A DNA stretch of 5,033 nucleotides from Streptosporangiaceae bacterium. Its GTDB lineage: Bacteria; Actinomycetota; Actinomycetes; Streptosporangiales; Streptosporangiaceae. Of this stretch, positions 1 through 5,033 are shown in pieces; position 1 is the first letter of the stretch; each line of letters opens with the position of its first letter. The translations under genes were made by a program, and so were the position numbers. The stretch is from NCBI GenBank assembly GCA_030038715.1, contig JASHSO010000407.1, positions 1 through 5,033 on the forward strand. The letters run 5' to 3'. Below the pieces are notes generated by a model. The model did not search any database and had not been told where the DNA came from. It worked only from the letters and a program-made list of their open reading frames with translations.

Positions 1-146
1 TAAGCATCGGAGACGGCTATCTGGTCTCAACCAATGTCGATCAAAACTACGTTAGCGGCTTCAACGGAATCCACGAAGAGACGATGACCCAGTTCGCGGA
101 GAATACCCACAACATTTACAAGGGGTGGTGGCTGCCAGACCAGTAG
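1..146 (+). CDS. 3' end of an unidentified protein gene (5' truncated by window)
   Basis: A frame that is open from the window edge ends at a TAG at 144-146 and gives about 47 C-terminal residues, beginning SIGDGYLVSTNVDQNYVSG and ending in the aromatic tail YKGWWLPDQ. The frame has no internal stop, and about three quarters of its third positions are G or C, as expected of real coding DNA in a GC-rich host. The overall GC of this stretch is nevertheless only about 51%, well below the genes that follow. I see no membrane segment and no motif I can assign. The Asn/Thr/Tyr/Trp-rich tail would suit a secreted or substrate-binding protein, but that is only an impression. It is separated from glcD by about 196 bp, so it need not belong to that operon. 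The function is not recognised. Confidence 0.55.
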   Translation, partial: SIGDGYLVSTNVDQNYVSGFNGIHEETMTQFAENTHNIYKGWWLPDQ

Positions 147-342
147 ACGACCGTTCGCCGTGGCCGGTGGGGGCGTCAGTACTACACTCCTTGTTACCGC
201 CGCAGGCAACGAATGGCACGCCCCGCCCCGCTCATCCCGAGCATCGGGTAGTGGCGCGCCCAGTGTCGCCCAACGAGCTGGATCACCCGGCCAACCGCGG
301 CCCGCGGTGGCGGATCCGTGCCAGGCGAGAGATCCTGGGCAG
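147..342. other. Intergenic / 5' leader region ahead of glcD
   Basis: The glcD frame stays open upstream to a GTG at 160, but the extra 61 residues it would encode do not resemble a GlcD N-terminus, so I treat this stretch as non-coding. It contains a small hairpin at 236-248 (CCCGA, loop GCA, TCGGG) with no T-run after it, which is at best a weak terminator for the upstream gene. It also contains a 15-bp dyad at 294-308, listed separately. I could not find a convincing -35/-10 pair, although a promoter for the operon would be expected here. Confidence 0.4.
294..308. promoter_or_regulatory. GC-rich perfect dyad upstream of glcD, possible operator
   Basis: ACCGCGG, one central C, then CCGCGGT forms an odd 15-bp perfect inverted repeat. 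It ends 34 bp before the glcD start codon. A site in this position could bind a repressor or activator of the glc operon; glycolate operons in other bacteria are often controlled by a GntR/FadR-type regulator (GlcC in E. coli). The sequence does not match a GntR consensus that I can recognise. In DNA this rich in G and C a dyad of this size can arise by chance. Confidence 0.25.
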
Positions 343-1797
343 ATGGACGACAAGGTCGTTTCCCGGCTAACCGAGATCTGCGGCGCGGACGACGTCATCA
401 CCGACCCGCAGCAGTTGCGCACCTACGAGTGTGACGGGCTGACCGCGCACCGCTGCAGTCCTGGCCTGGTGGTCCTGCCGCGCTCGGCCGAGCAGATCGC
501 GGCCGTGGTGGCGGAGTGCGCGGCGCGGCAGGTGCCGTTCGTCGCTCGCGGCAGCGGAACGGGCCTGTCCGGCGGCGCCCTCCCCCGCGCCGACGGCGTG
601 CTCATCGTGACGGCCAAGATGCGCAGGATCCTGGCCATCGACCCCGCCAGCAGGCGCGCGGTCGTCGAGCCGGGCGTCACCAACCTCGCGGTCAGCAAGG
701 CAGCCGAGCCGTACGGCCTGTTCTACGCGCCGGACCCGTCCAGCCAGATCGTCTGCTCGGTCGGCGGTAACGTGGCCGAGAACTCGGGCGGCGCACACTG
801 CCTCAAGCACGGCTTCACCACGCACCACGTCACCGGCCTGCAGATCGTAACGCCGCAAGGCGAGCTGACCTGGCTCGGCGATGGGACCGGCGCGGCACCC
901 GGCTACGACCTGGTCGGCGCTTTTACCGGGTCCGAGGGTACCCTCGGCATCGTTACCAAGATCGTCGTGAAACTCACCCCGATACCCGAGACGGTGACAA
1001 CGCTGCTGGCCGCGTTCACCTCCATGGGCGCCGGCGGCGCCGCCGTGTCGGCGATCATCGGCTCGGGCATCGTGCCCGGCGCCATCGAGATGATGGACGC
1101 GCTCGCGATCGAGGCCGCGGAAGCGGCCGTGGCCTGCCGCTACCCCGAGGGCGCTGGCGCCGTGCTGATCGTCGAGCTCGACGGAGCTGAGGCAGACGTC
1201 GCGCGGGAAACCGCCGCGGTCCGTGAGATCTGCGAAGCCGAGGGCGCCTACGAGATCAGGGCGGCACGCGACGCCGCCGAGCGGGCAGCCATCTGGACCG
1301 GCCGCAAGTCCGCGTTCGCGGCTGTCGGCAGGATCAGTCCGGCCTACATCGTGCAGGACGGCGTCGTCCCGCGCACCGCCCTGCCCAAGGTGCTCGATCG
1401 GATCAGTGAACTGTCGGCGCAGACGGGCATCAGGGTCGCGAACGTCTTCCACGCAGGCGACGGCAACCTGCACCCGCTCGTGCTGTTCGACGACAAGGCC
1501 GCGGGCGAGCAGGAGGCAGCCGAAGAGCTGTCCGGCGCGATCTTGGACCTGTGCATCGAGCACGGCGGTTCGATCACCGGCGAGCACGGCGTCGGCGCCG
1601 ACAAGTCCCGGTATATGCCCAAGATGTTCGGCGCCGACGACCTCGACACGATGCAGCTTCTACGCTGCGCATTCGACCCGGCGGGCCTGTGCAACCCCGG
1701 CAAGGTATTCCCGACTCCTCGGCTGTGCGGTGAGGTGCCAGGGGTGCGTCATGCACCGCACCCACTCGTGGCTTCCGGCGTGATCGATCAATTCTGA
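343..1797 (+). CDS. glcD: Glycolate oxidase FAD-binding subunit GlcD (D-2-hydroxyacid dehydrogenase type)
   Basis: This 484-residue protein is the catalytic flavoprotein that oxidises glycolate (possibly also D-lactate) to the 2-oxoacid with FAD. The N-terminal FAD-binding PCMH domain spans about residues 38-215. It carries RGSGTGLSGGA at 69-79, the GGNVAENSGGAHCLKHG segment at 141-157 and SEGTLGIVT at 197-205. The C-terminal FAD-linked oxidase domain (VAO/GlcD family) carries HAGDGNLHP at 370-378, GEHGVG at 413-418 and the closing FDPAGLCNPGKVFP at 444-457. The His and Glu residues in the first two of these lie near the flavin and metal in this family. Length and domain order are normal for the family. 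I chose ATG 343 because MDDKVVSRLTEICG begins where family members begin; the Shine-Dalgarno is weak (AGGCGAG, 323-329). The first gene of glcDEF, it is followed immediately by glcE. Glycolate versus D-lactate cannot be settled from sequence, but the adjoining glcE and glcF favour the glycolate oxidase complex. Confidence 0.93.
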   Translation: MDDKVVSRLTEICGADDVITDPQQLRTYECDGLTAHRCSPGLVVLPRSAEQIAAVVAECAARQVPFVARGSGTGLSGGALPRADGVLIVTAKMRRILAIDPASRRAVVEPGVTNLAVSKAAEPYGLFYAPDPSSQIVCSVGGNVAENSGGAHCLKHGFTTHHVTGLQIVTPQGELTWLGDGTGAAPGYDLVGAFTGSEGTLGIVTKIVVKLTPIPETVTTLLAAFTSMGAGGAAVSAIIGSGIVPGAIEMMDALAIEAAEAAVACRYPEGAGAVLIVELDGAEADVARETAAVREICEAEGAYEIRAARDAAERAAIWTGRKSAFAAVGRISPAYIVQDGVVPRTALPKVLDRISELSAQTGIRVANVFHAGDGNLHPLVLFDDKAAGEQEAAEELSGAILDLCIEHGGSITGEHGVGADKSRYMPKMFGADDLDTMQLLRCAFDPAGLCNPGKVFPTPRLCGEVPGVRHAPHPLVASGVIDQF

Positions 1798-1801
1798 GGA
1801 A
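1796..1801 (+). promoter_or_regulatory. Shine-Dalgarno of glcE overlapping the glcD stop
   Basis: GAGGAA begins inside the glcD TGA (1795-1797). Two GTG codons follow, at 1804 and 1807. The purine core GGA (1798-1800) lies 3 nt from the first and 6 nt from the second, so the second is the better spaced start. The overlap of the ribosome site with the upstream stop suggests translational coupling of glcD and glcE. Confidence 0.7.
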
Positions 1802-1806
1802 ACGTG

Positions 1807-3105
1807 GTGACTCCACCCGACTCGCGCACGACCGCTCGCGCTGTTCCGGCCGAACTCGCCAGTGCCTGCACCCAGGTCGCGCTGGCCAGCCAGGCCGACG
1901 CGATCGCCGGCCGGGCAGCCAGGTACCTCGCTGCGCCTGCATCCACAGCCGAGGCCGCCGCCGTCCTGAAGGCCGCGGCCGACCTCGCCCTCACCGTGGT
2001 CCCCCGCGGCACCCGAAGCAGGCTGGACTGGGGCCGACCGCCGTCGGCCTGCGACCTGATCGTGGACACCAGCCGTCTGAACAGCGTGCTCGAGCACGCG
2101 GCCGGCGACCTGGTGGTGAGCGTCCAGGCGGGAGTCCAGTTGGCGGACCTGGCCGAGGTGCTGGCCAAGGCGGGCCAGCGGCTGGCGCTCGACCCGCCGG
2201 CCGGCGGGACCATCGGCGGCGTAGTCGCTACCAACGCGGCCGGCCCGCTCAGGTTCCGCTACGGCGCCCCGCGTGACTTGCTGATCGGTATCACCATCGT
2301 CCGCGCAGACGGCACCGTCGCCAGATCGGGCGGCAAGGTGGTCAAGAACGTCGCCGGGTACGACCTGGGCAAGCTGTTCGCAGGCTCCTACGGCACGCTC
2401 GGGCTGATCACCGAGGCTACGTTCCGGCTGCATCCGAAACCCGCCGCTGCGGCGACGCTCACACTCGACTGCCCCGACCCGCAGTCCGCGCAGGCGGCGG
2501 CGCAGGCGATGGCCAGCTCCCCGCTCGCGCCCAGCGCGATTGAGCTGGACTGGCCGTCCGCTGCCGCTCCGCTCACGGTGTCTGTCCTGCTAGAGGGCAG
2601 CCAGGACAGCGTTACCGACCGCACCGGCCGGATGCGCGCGCTGCTCGAAGATCAGGCCACGGCCCGCGACACGGTCAGCCGCGGCAATGCTCCAACCGAC
2701 AGCGGAACTGTGCTGCGAGTCGCGTTCTGGCCGGGCCAGCTCGCGAGCGTGCTGGACGTGATCAGGATGACGGGCGCCGACGAAGGGCTGGATCCCGCGA
2801 TCGGTGGCTCGGCGGCGGCAGGCGTGCTGCACGTTCGGCTGGGCGCGGCAGCTCCTGCCGCCAACGTGGCCCGGTTCGTCGATGCGCTCCGGGTCGGCCT
2901 CGGCAGCCCCGCCGAAGGCGCCGACGACGCCGTCCGCTTGCTGCCCTCGCCGGCCAGTGCGCTCGTGCTGGAAGCTCCGCCCAATGTGCGGGCAGCAGTG
3001 GACGTGTGGGGTCCGGTGCCGGGGCTAGCACTGATGCACGCGGTCAAGGATCAGTTCGACCCGGAGCACCGGATGTCGCCGGGCCGGTTCGCAGGGGGAA
3101 TCTGA
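1807..3105 (+). CDS. glcE: Glycolate oxidase FAD-binding subunit GlcE
   Basis: This 432-residue protein is the second FAD-domain subunit of the glycolate oxidase complex, a shortened paralogue of GlcD that is needed together with GlcD and GlcF for activity in E. coli. A PCMH-type FAD-binding domain occupies about residues 40-210, with PRGTRS at 66-71, GGTIGGVVATNAAGPLR at 133-149, GGKVVKNVAGYDLGKLF at 175-191 and SYGTLGLITEATFRLHP at 194-210. The last two blocks are highly characteristic of GlcE. The C-terminal half is Ala-rich and weakly conserved, and closes with FDPEHRMSPGRF near residues 417-428, the usual family ending. It lacks the HAGDGNLHP and GEHGVG motifs of GlcD, as expected for GlcE. 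The start is GTG: 1807 is preferred over 1804 (one extra residue) on Shine-Dalgarno spacing. Its stop TGA shares one base with the glcF ATG. Operon position between glcD and glcF supports the call. Confidence 0.92.
   Translation: MTPPDSRTTARAVPAELASACTQVALASQADAIAGRAARYLAAPASTAEAAAVLKAAADLALTVVPRGTRSRLDWGRPPSACDLIVDTSRLNSVLEHAAGDLVVSVQAGVQLADLAEVLAKAGQRLALDPPAGGTIGGVVATNAAGPLRFRYGAPRDLLIGITIVRADGTVARSGGKVVKNVAGYDLGKLFAGSYGTLGLITEATFRLHPKPAAAATLTLDCPDPQSAQAAAQAMASSPLAPSAIELDWPSAAAPLTVSVLLEGSQDSVTDRTGRMRALLEDQATARDTVSRGNAPTDSGTVLRVAFWPGQLASVLDVIRMTGADEGLDPAIGGSAAAGVLHVRLGAAAPAANVARFVDALRVGLGSPAEGADDAVRLLPSPASALVLEAPPNVRAAVDVWGPVPGLALMHAVKDQFDPEHRMSPGRFAGGI
3093..3098 (+). promoter_or_regulatory. 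Shine-Dalgarno of glcF inside the end of glcE
   Basis: AGGGGG lies within the last codons of glcE, 6 nt before the ATG at 3105. That ATG overlaps the glcE TGA in the arrangement TGATG. This site fixes the glcF start and rejects the longer open frame running upstream inside glcE. Confidence 0.75.
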
Positions 3106-4571
3106 TGGCCGAGCACGCTAGCACCAGCCCAGCCGACAGCCTGCTCGATCCGACCGGCGAACTGAGGGAACTTGCCGGCGACTGCGTGCACTGCGGTTTT
3201 TGCCTGCCTTCCTGCCCCACCTATCAGCTCTGGGGCGAAGAGATGGACTCTCCGCGTGGCCGCATCCACCTGATCACTCAGATCCTCGACAGCGGCCACG
3301 GCACTGAGGCGGCCAGCACACACTTCGACAGGTGCCTCGGCTGCATGGCGTGCCTGCCCGCCTGCCCGTCGGGCGTGCACTACGACACGCTGATCGAGGC
3401 GGCGCGCGGCTGGAACGCCGAACGAGGTCAGCCCGTGGCTCCGCTGCCCGCTAGGTCGCCCCGGGACCGGGCGGTCCGAGCGGCGATCTTCGCGACCTTC
3501 CCGTATCCGCGGCGAATGCGCGCGCTGCTCGCACCGCTGCGGGCCGTCCAGCGGACCGGTCTGGACAAGCGGATGGTGCGCAGCAAGCTCGTCGGCAGAC
3601 TGGCGCCCGAGGCAGTCGCGGCACTCAGGCTAACGCCGCCACTGGCTCCCGCATCCCGCGACCAGGCCTCGCAGTCCCGGCTCACCCCCGCCCGCGACCA
3701 GGCCCCACCGGCCCGGCTCACCCCCGCCCAGGCCCCACCGGCCCGGCTCACCCCCGCCCGCAGGCAGCTCCGCCTGCCCCACCCCATCCCGGCGCGCGGC
3801 CCACGGCGAGCTGTGGTCGCCGTGCTCACGGGCTGCGTCCAGCAGGTCTTCTTTCCGCAGGTCAACGCGGCCACGGCCCGGGTGCTTGCGGCCGAGGGCT
3901 GCGACGTCATCGTGCCGCCAACCCAGGGCTGCTGCGGGGCCTTGTCACTGCACGGTGGACGGCGAGCCGAGGCCGCTGCCTTCGCGAAGAAGGCGATCGA
4001 CGTCTTCGAGCTAGCCAACGTCGATGCGATCATCGTCAACGCGGCCGGCTGCGGCTCGGCGATGAAGGACTACCCGCAGGTGCTGGCTGGCAGTCCAGGC
4101 TGGGCGGAACGCGCCGCCGCGATCAGTGCGAAGGTCCGGGATTTCAGCGAATTTCTCGCCGAACTCGGACCGGCCGCGCCGCGATCCGAGCTCCCGCTGA
4201 CGATCGCCTACCACGACGCCTGCCACCTGGCATATGCACAGCGGGTCACCGCCCAGCCGCGCAGCTTGCTGCGGGCGATCCCCGGCGTGACCCTCGTGGA
4301 CATCGCGGACGGAGGCACCTGCTGCGGTTCGGCCGGCATCTACAACCTCGTCCAGCCGGACACCGCGGCAGAACTTGGCGCACGCAAGGCTCGGGCCGTG
4401 CACGCAACGGCCGCCGACCTGCTGGTGTCCGCCAACCCTGGCTGCTCCCTGCAGATCGCCCGGGCTCTGGCCGACCAGGGCGCGGCACTGCCTGTCGCGC
4501 ACGTGGCCGAGGTGCTCGACGCCTCGATCAGGTCCGAGCCTGCCAGCGCGCTCCTCCGCCACCAGCGCTAG
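3105..4571 (+). CDS. glcF: Glycolate oxidase iron-sulfur subunit GlcF
   Basis: This 488-residue protein is the electron-transfer subunit that would take electrons from the flavin subunits towards the quinone pool. The N-terminal part has two 4Fe-4S ferredoxin motifs: C27-x2-C30-x2-C33-x3-C37-P and C77-x2-C80-x2-C83-x3-C87-P. Two CCG (cysteine-rich, DUF224-type) domains follow. The first has C244, C276-C277-G and C316; the second has C373, C406-C407-G and C447. The cysteine spacings (31-32 residues before CCG, 38 after) fit the CCG domain pattern. The linker between the ferredoxin part and the first CCG domain (about 110-235) is long and Arg/Pro/Ala-rich, and contains an in-frame tandem repeat at residues 185-218 that looks like a lineage-specific expansion. 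No membrane segment is seen. The ATG start is set by the Shine-Dalgarno at 3093-3098 and the overlap with the glcE stop. A heterodisulfide-reductase-like or LutA-like protein is the main alternative, but the two ferredoxin motifs, length and neighbours make GlcF clear. Confidence 0.93.
   Translation: MAEHASTSPADSLLDPTGELRELAGDCVHCGFCLPSCPTYQLWGEEMDSPRGRIHLITQILDSGHGTEAASTHFDRCLGCMACLPACPSGVHYDTLIEAARGWNAERGQPVAPLPARSPRDRAVRAAIFATFPYPRRMRALLAPLRAVQRTGLDKRMVRSKLVGRLAPEAVAALRLTPPLAPASRDQASQSRLTPARDQAPPARLTPAQAPPARLTPARRQLRLPHPIPARGPRRAVVAVLTGCVQQVFFPQVNAATARVLAAEGCDVIVPPTQGCCGALSLHGGRRAEAAAFAKKAIDVFELANVDAIIVNAAGCGSAMKDYPQVLAGSPGWAERAAAISAKVRDFSEFLAELGPAAPRSELPLTIAYHDACHLAYAQRVTAQPRSLLRAIPGVTLVDIADGGTCCGSAGIYNLVQPDTAAELGARKARAVHATAADLLVSANPGCSLQIARALADQGAALPVAHVAEVLDASIRSEPASALLRHQR
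3657..3758 (+). repeat. In-frame minisatellite (36+36+30 bp) inside glcF
   Basis: There are three tandem copies: 3657-3692 (diverged), 3693-3728 and 3729-3758. The last copy lacks the leading CGCGAC of the first two. Copies two and three are identical over 30 bp, and the exact periodicity extends over 3698-3759. All unit lengths are multiples of three, so the frame is kept. The copies encode RDQASQSRLTPA, RDQAPPARLTPA and QAPPARLTPA (residues 185-218). A fainter relative, RLTPPLAPA, precedes them. The repeat lies in the linker between the ferredoxin and CCG domains, where length change should be tolerated. Confidence 0.9.
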
Positions 4572-4582
4572 CGCGCAGCGCG
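4565..4582 (+). terminator. Overlapping GC palindromes at the end of glcF, weak terminator candidate
   Basis: GCGCTAGCGC (4565-4574) is a perfect palindrome spanning the glcF TAG. CGCGC-A-GCGCG (4572-4582) follows directly. GCGCT at 4565-4569 can also pair with AGCGC at 4577-4581 across a 7-nt loop. There is no T-run, so this would have to be one of the U-tract-free hairpins seen in actinomycetes, or it is chance in GC-rich DNA. Confidence 0.25.
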
Positions 4583-4667
4583 TCGTTCGGACAGTACTTT
4601 CGGGCCCGCAGGGCGCATCGCATGGGGACCTCCGTGCCGTCGGGCCGCGGCGGGTGGCAGTGCGTGA

Positions 4668-4680
4668 CGCCGTCTCGGCG
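4668..4680 (+). terminator. Short GC hairpin before the octamer array, weak terminator candidate
   Basis: CGCCG, loop TCT, CGGCG gives a 5-bp all-GC stem with a tight loop, about 97 bp after the glcF stop and just before the operator-like region. No T-run follows. It could insulate the next promoter from glc read-through, but support is thin. The rest of 4583-4667 shows nothing I can name. Confidence 0.25.
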
Positions 4681-4687
4681 ATCTAGA

Positions 4688-4761
4688 TGATGTCAGAGGA
4701 GGTCATTATGACATCAGATGGCTGCTTGACAGACGTCAAATATGACGCCATGATGATGTCA
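4688..4761. promoter_or_regulatory. Array of TGAYRTCA-like octamers, putative operator
   Basis: The octamer TGATGTCA occurs at 4688-4695 and 4754-4761, and its reverse complement TGACATCA at 4709-4716. Related octamers are GGAGGTCA at 4698-4705, AGACGTCA at 4731-4738 and TGACGCCA at 4743-4750. Successive start positions are 10, 11, 22, 12 and 11 bp apart, so the sites fall about one (once two) helical turns apart on one face of the DNA. The shared core TGAYRTCA is itself near-palindromic, as expected for a small dimeric binder. Tandem short palindromes of this kind are typical of ribbon-helix-helix proteins (MetJ on AGACGTCT boxes is a known example). The array covers the promoter and reaches the A of the downstream start codon, so autoregulation by the product of that gene is the simplest inference. 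Confidence 0.6.
4726..4761 (+). promoter_or_regulatory. Sigma-70/HrdB-type promoter giving a leaderless transcript
   Basis: TTGACA at 4726-4731 is a perfect -35 consensus. After exactly 17 bp comes CATGAT at 4749-4754, which matches four of six -10 positions including the key second A and last T. Seven bases beyond the -10 lies 4761, the A of the ATG, so the mRNA is predicted to begin at its start codon. This agrees with the absence of a Shine-Dalgarno directly before the ATG; leaderless mRNAs are common in actinobacteria. TTGAC-AGAC-GTCAA also forms an inverted repeat across the -35 element. Confidence 0.55.
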
Positions 4762-5033
4762 TGGATCTCAGTCAGTACGCCGATTCGCTTCGTCGCGAGC
4801 TCACCGCCATCACCCGGTTCGCCGGAGAGGACGTATCACGGGCCGCCGAGATGCTCGCGGAGTCCCTCGACTCCTCGGTGCGCCTCGCGCTCCTCGACGT
4901 GCTGACCGCGGCCGCCGACGAGATCACGGCGAGCCTGGATGGAGCCACCATCGATGTCCGGCTGACCGGCACCGAGCCTGAGTTCGTGGTCAGCCACACA
5001 CCCGAAGACTCCTACCCAGACGCCGGGGACAGC
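4761..5033 (+). CDS. HicB-family antitoxin-like small protein, N-terminal part (3' truncated)
   Basis: The 91 codons run off the window without a stop. The protein begins MDLSQYADSLRRELTAITRF, continues through an Ala/Leu-rich helical stretch (about 25-57, including RLALLDVLTAAADEI) and then a strand-like segment TIDVRLTGTEPEFVV (about 63-77), with an acidic Pro/Asp-rich linker at the window end. This matches my recollection of a common Streptomyces-type family annotated as 'toxin-antitoxin system HicB family antitoxin' (sometimes wrongly as histidine kinase), in which a C-terminal ribbon-helix-helix DNA-binding domain follows such a linker. That domain would lie beyond the window, so DNA binding is inferred, not seen. 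ATG 4761 is the first start in frame: a TGA lies in frame at 4743-4745 and no start codon falls between. The octamer array and leaderless promoter directly before it fit a self-controlled regulator. No toxin partner is visible here. The gene reads in the same direction as glcF but has its own promoter. Confidence 0.65.
   Translation, partial: MDLSQYADSLRRELTAITRFAGEDVSRAAEMLAESLDSSVRLALLDVLTAAADEITASLDGATIDVRLTGTEPEFVVSHTPEDSYPDAGDS

Noticed and set aside
160..342. N-terminal extension of glcD from the GTG at 160 (545 residues)
   Set aside because: The added residues are Arg/Pro/Ala-rich and unlike any GlcD N-terminus. The family-like sequence begins at the ATG at 343.
367..1587. Minus-strand open frame of 406 codons opposite glcD
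   Set aside because: It is a shadow frame caused by high GC at third positions. The plus strand carries unmistakable GlcD motifs, and the minus translation shows no recognisable domain.
1660..2433. Minus-strand open frame of 257 codons across the glcD/glcE junction
   Set aside because: It lies opposite two well-supported genes and crosses their boundary, with no motif of its own.
3006..3104. Longer glcF starting inside glcE
   Set aside because: The Shine-Dalgarno at 3093-3098 and the ATG overlapping the glcE stop mark the true start. The extra residues are the shadow of the glcE C-terminus.
3657..3758. CRISPR-like repeat array in glcF
   Set aside because: The copies are directly adjacent with no spacers, in frame, and inside a coding linker. 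This is a minisatellite.
4732..4737. GACGTC as a MetJ box or a eukaryotic CRE-like site
   Set aside because: The resemblance to AGACGTCT is only to a short palindrome. MetJ is a gammaproteobacterial regulator and no methionine gene is present. It is better explained as a member of the local octamer array.
4687..4905. 72-codon open frame starting MMSEEVIMTSD, with an SD-like GAGGAGG before an internal ATG at 4708
   Set aside because: Its first part is the octamer array and promoter. Its second part is an out-of-frame reading of the HicB-like gene, rich in Ser/Pro/Arg as shadow frames are. A leader peptide cannot be fully excluded but has no positive support.

Overview
The window looks like a piece of a high-GC actinobacterial chromosome. 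The evidence is GC-rich coding sequence with strong G/C preference at third codon positions, a GTG start, tightly packed stop/start junctions, and a downstream gene whose type and apparently leaderless promoter are typical of Streptomyces and related actinomycetes. No species can be named from the sequence alone.

Layout: (1) Positions 1-146 hold the 3' end of an unidentified plus-strand gene, visibly lower in GC (about 51%) than the rest. (2) Positions 147-342 are a leader or intergenic stretch with a GC-rich 15-bp dyad at 294-308. (3) Positions 343-4571 hold three consecutive plus-strand genes that read as a complete glcDEF operon for a three-subunit glycolate oxidase / D-2-hydroxyacid dehydrogenase: a FAD subunit (GlcD), a second FAD-domain subunit (GlcE) and an iron-sulfur subunit with two 4Fe-4S clusters and two CCG domains (GlcF). 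The glcD/glcE and glcE/glcF junctions have a Shine-Dalgarno lying over or just before the upstream stop codon, so the three subunits are probably translated in a coupled way. Together they would oxidise glycolate (or a related 2-hydroxyacid such as D-lactate) to the 2-oxoacid, passing electrons from flavin through the iron-sulfur subunit towards the membrane quinone pool. (4) Positions 4572-4760 are intergenic, with weak GC-rich hairpins and then a striking cluster of TGAYRTCA-like octamers and a consensus-like promoter. (5) Positions 4761-5033 hold the 5' part (91 codons) of a small gene resembling the N-terminal part of actinobacterial 'HicB-family antitoxin-like' proteins. It runs off the window end.

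The catabolic operon is ordinary apart from an in-frame 30/36-bp minisatellite inside glcF. The most unusual part of the window is the region before the last gene. There an array of octamers spaced about 10-12 bp (once 22 bp) covers the whole promoter and ends on the A of the start codon, where transcription is also predicted to start. This suggests a leaderless, probably autoregulated gene. I see no rRNA, tRNA, CRISPR, insertion sequence or phage feature, and no clear evidence of a wholly new system.
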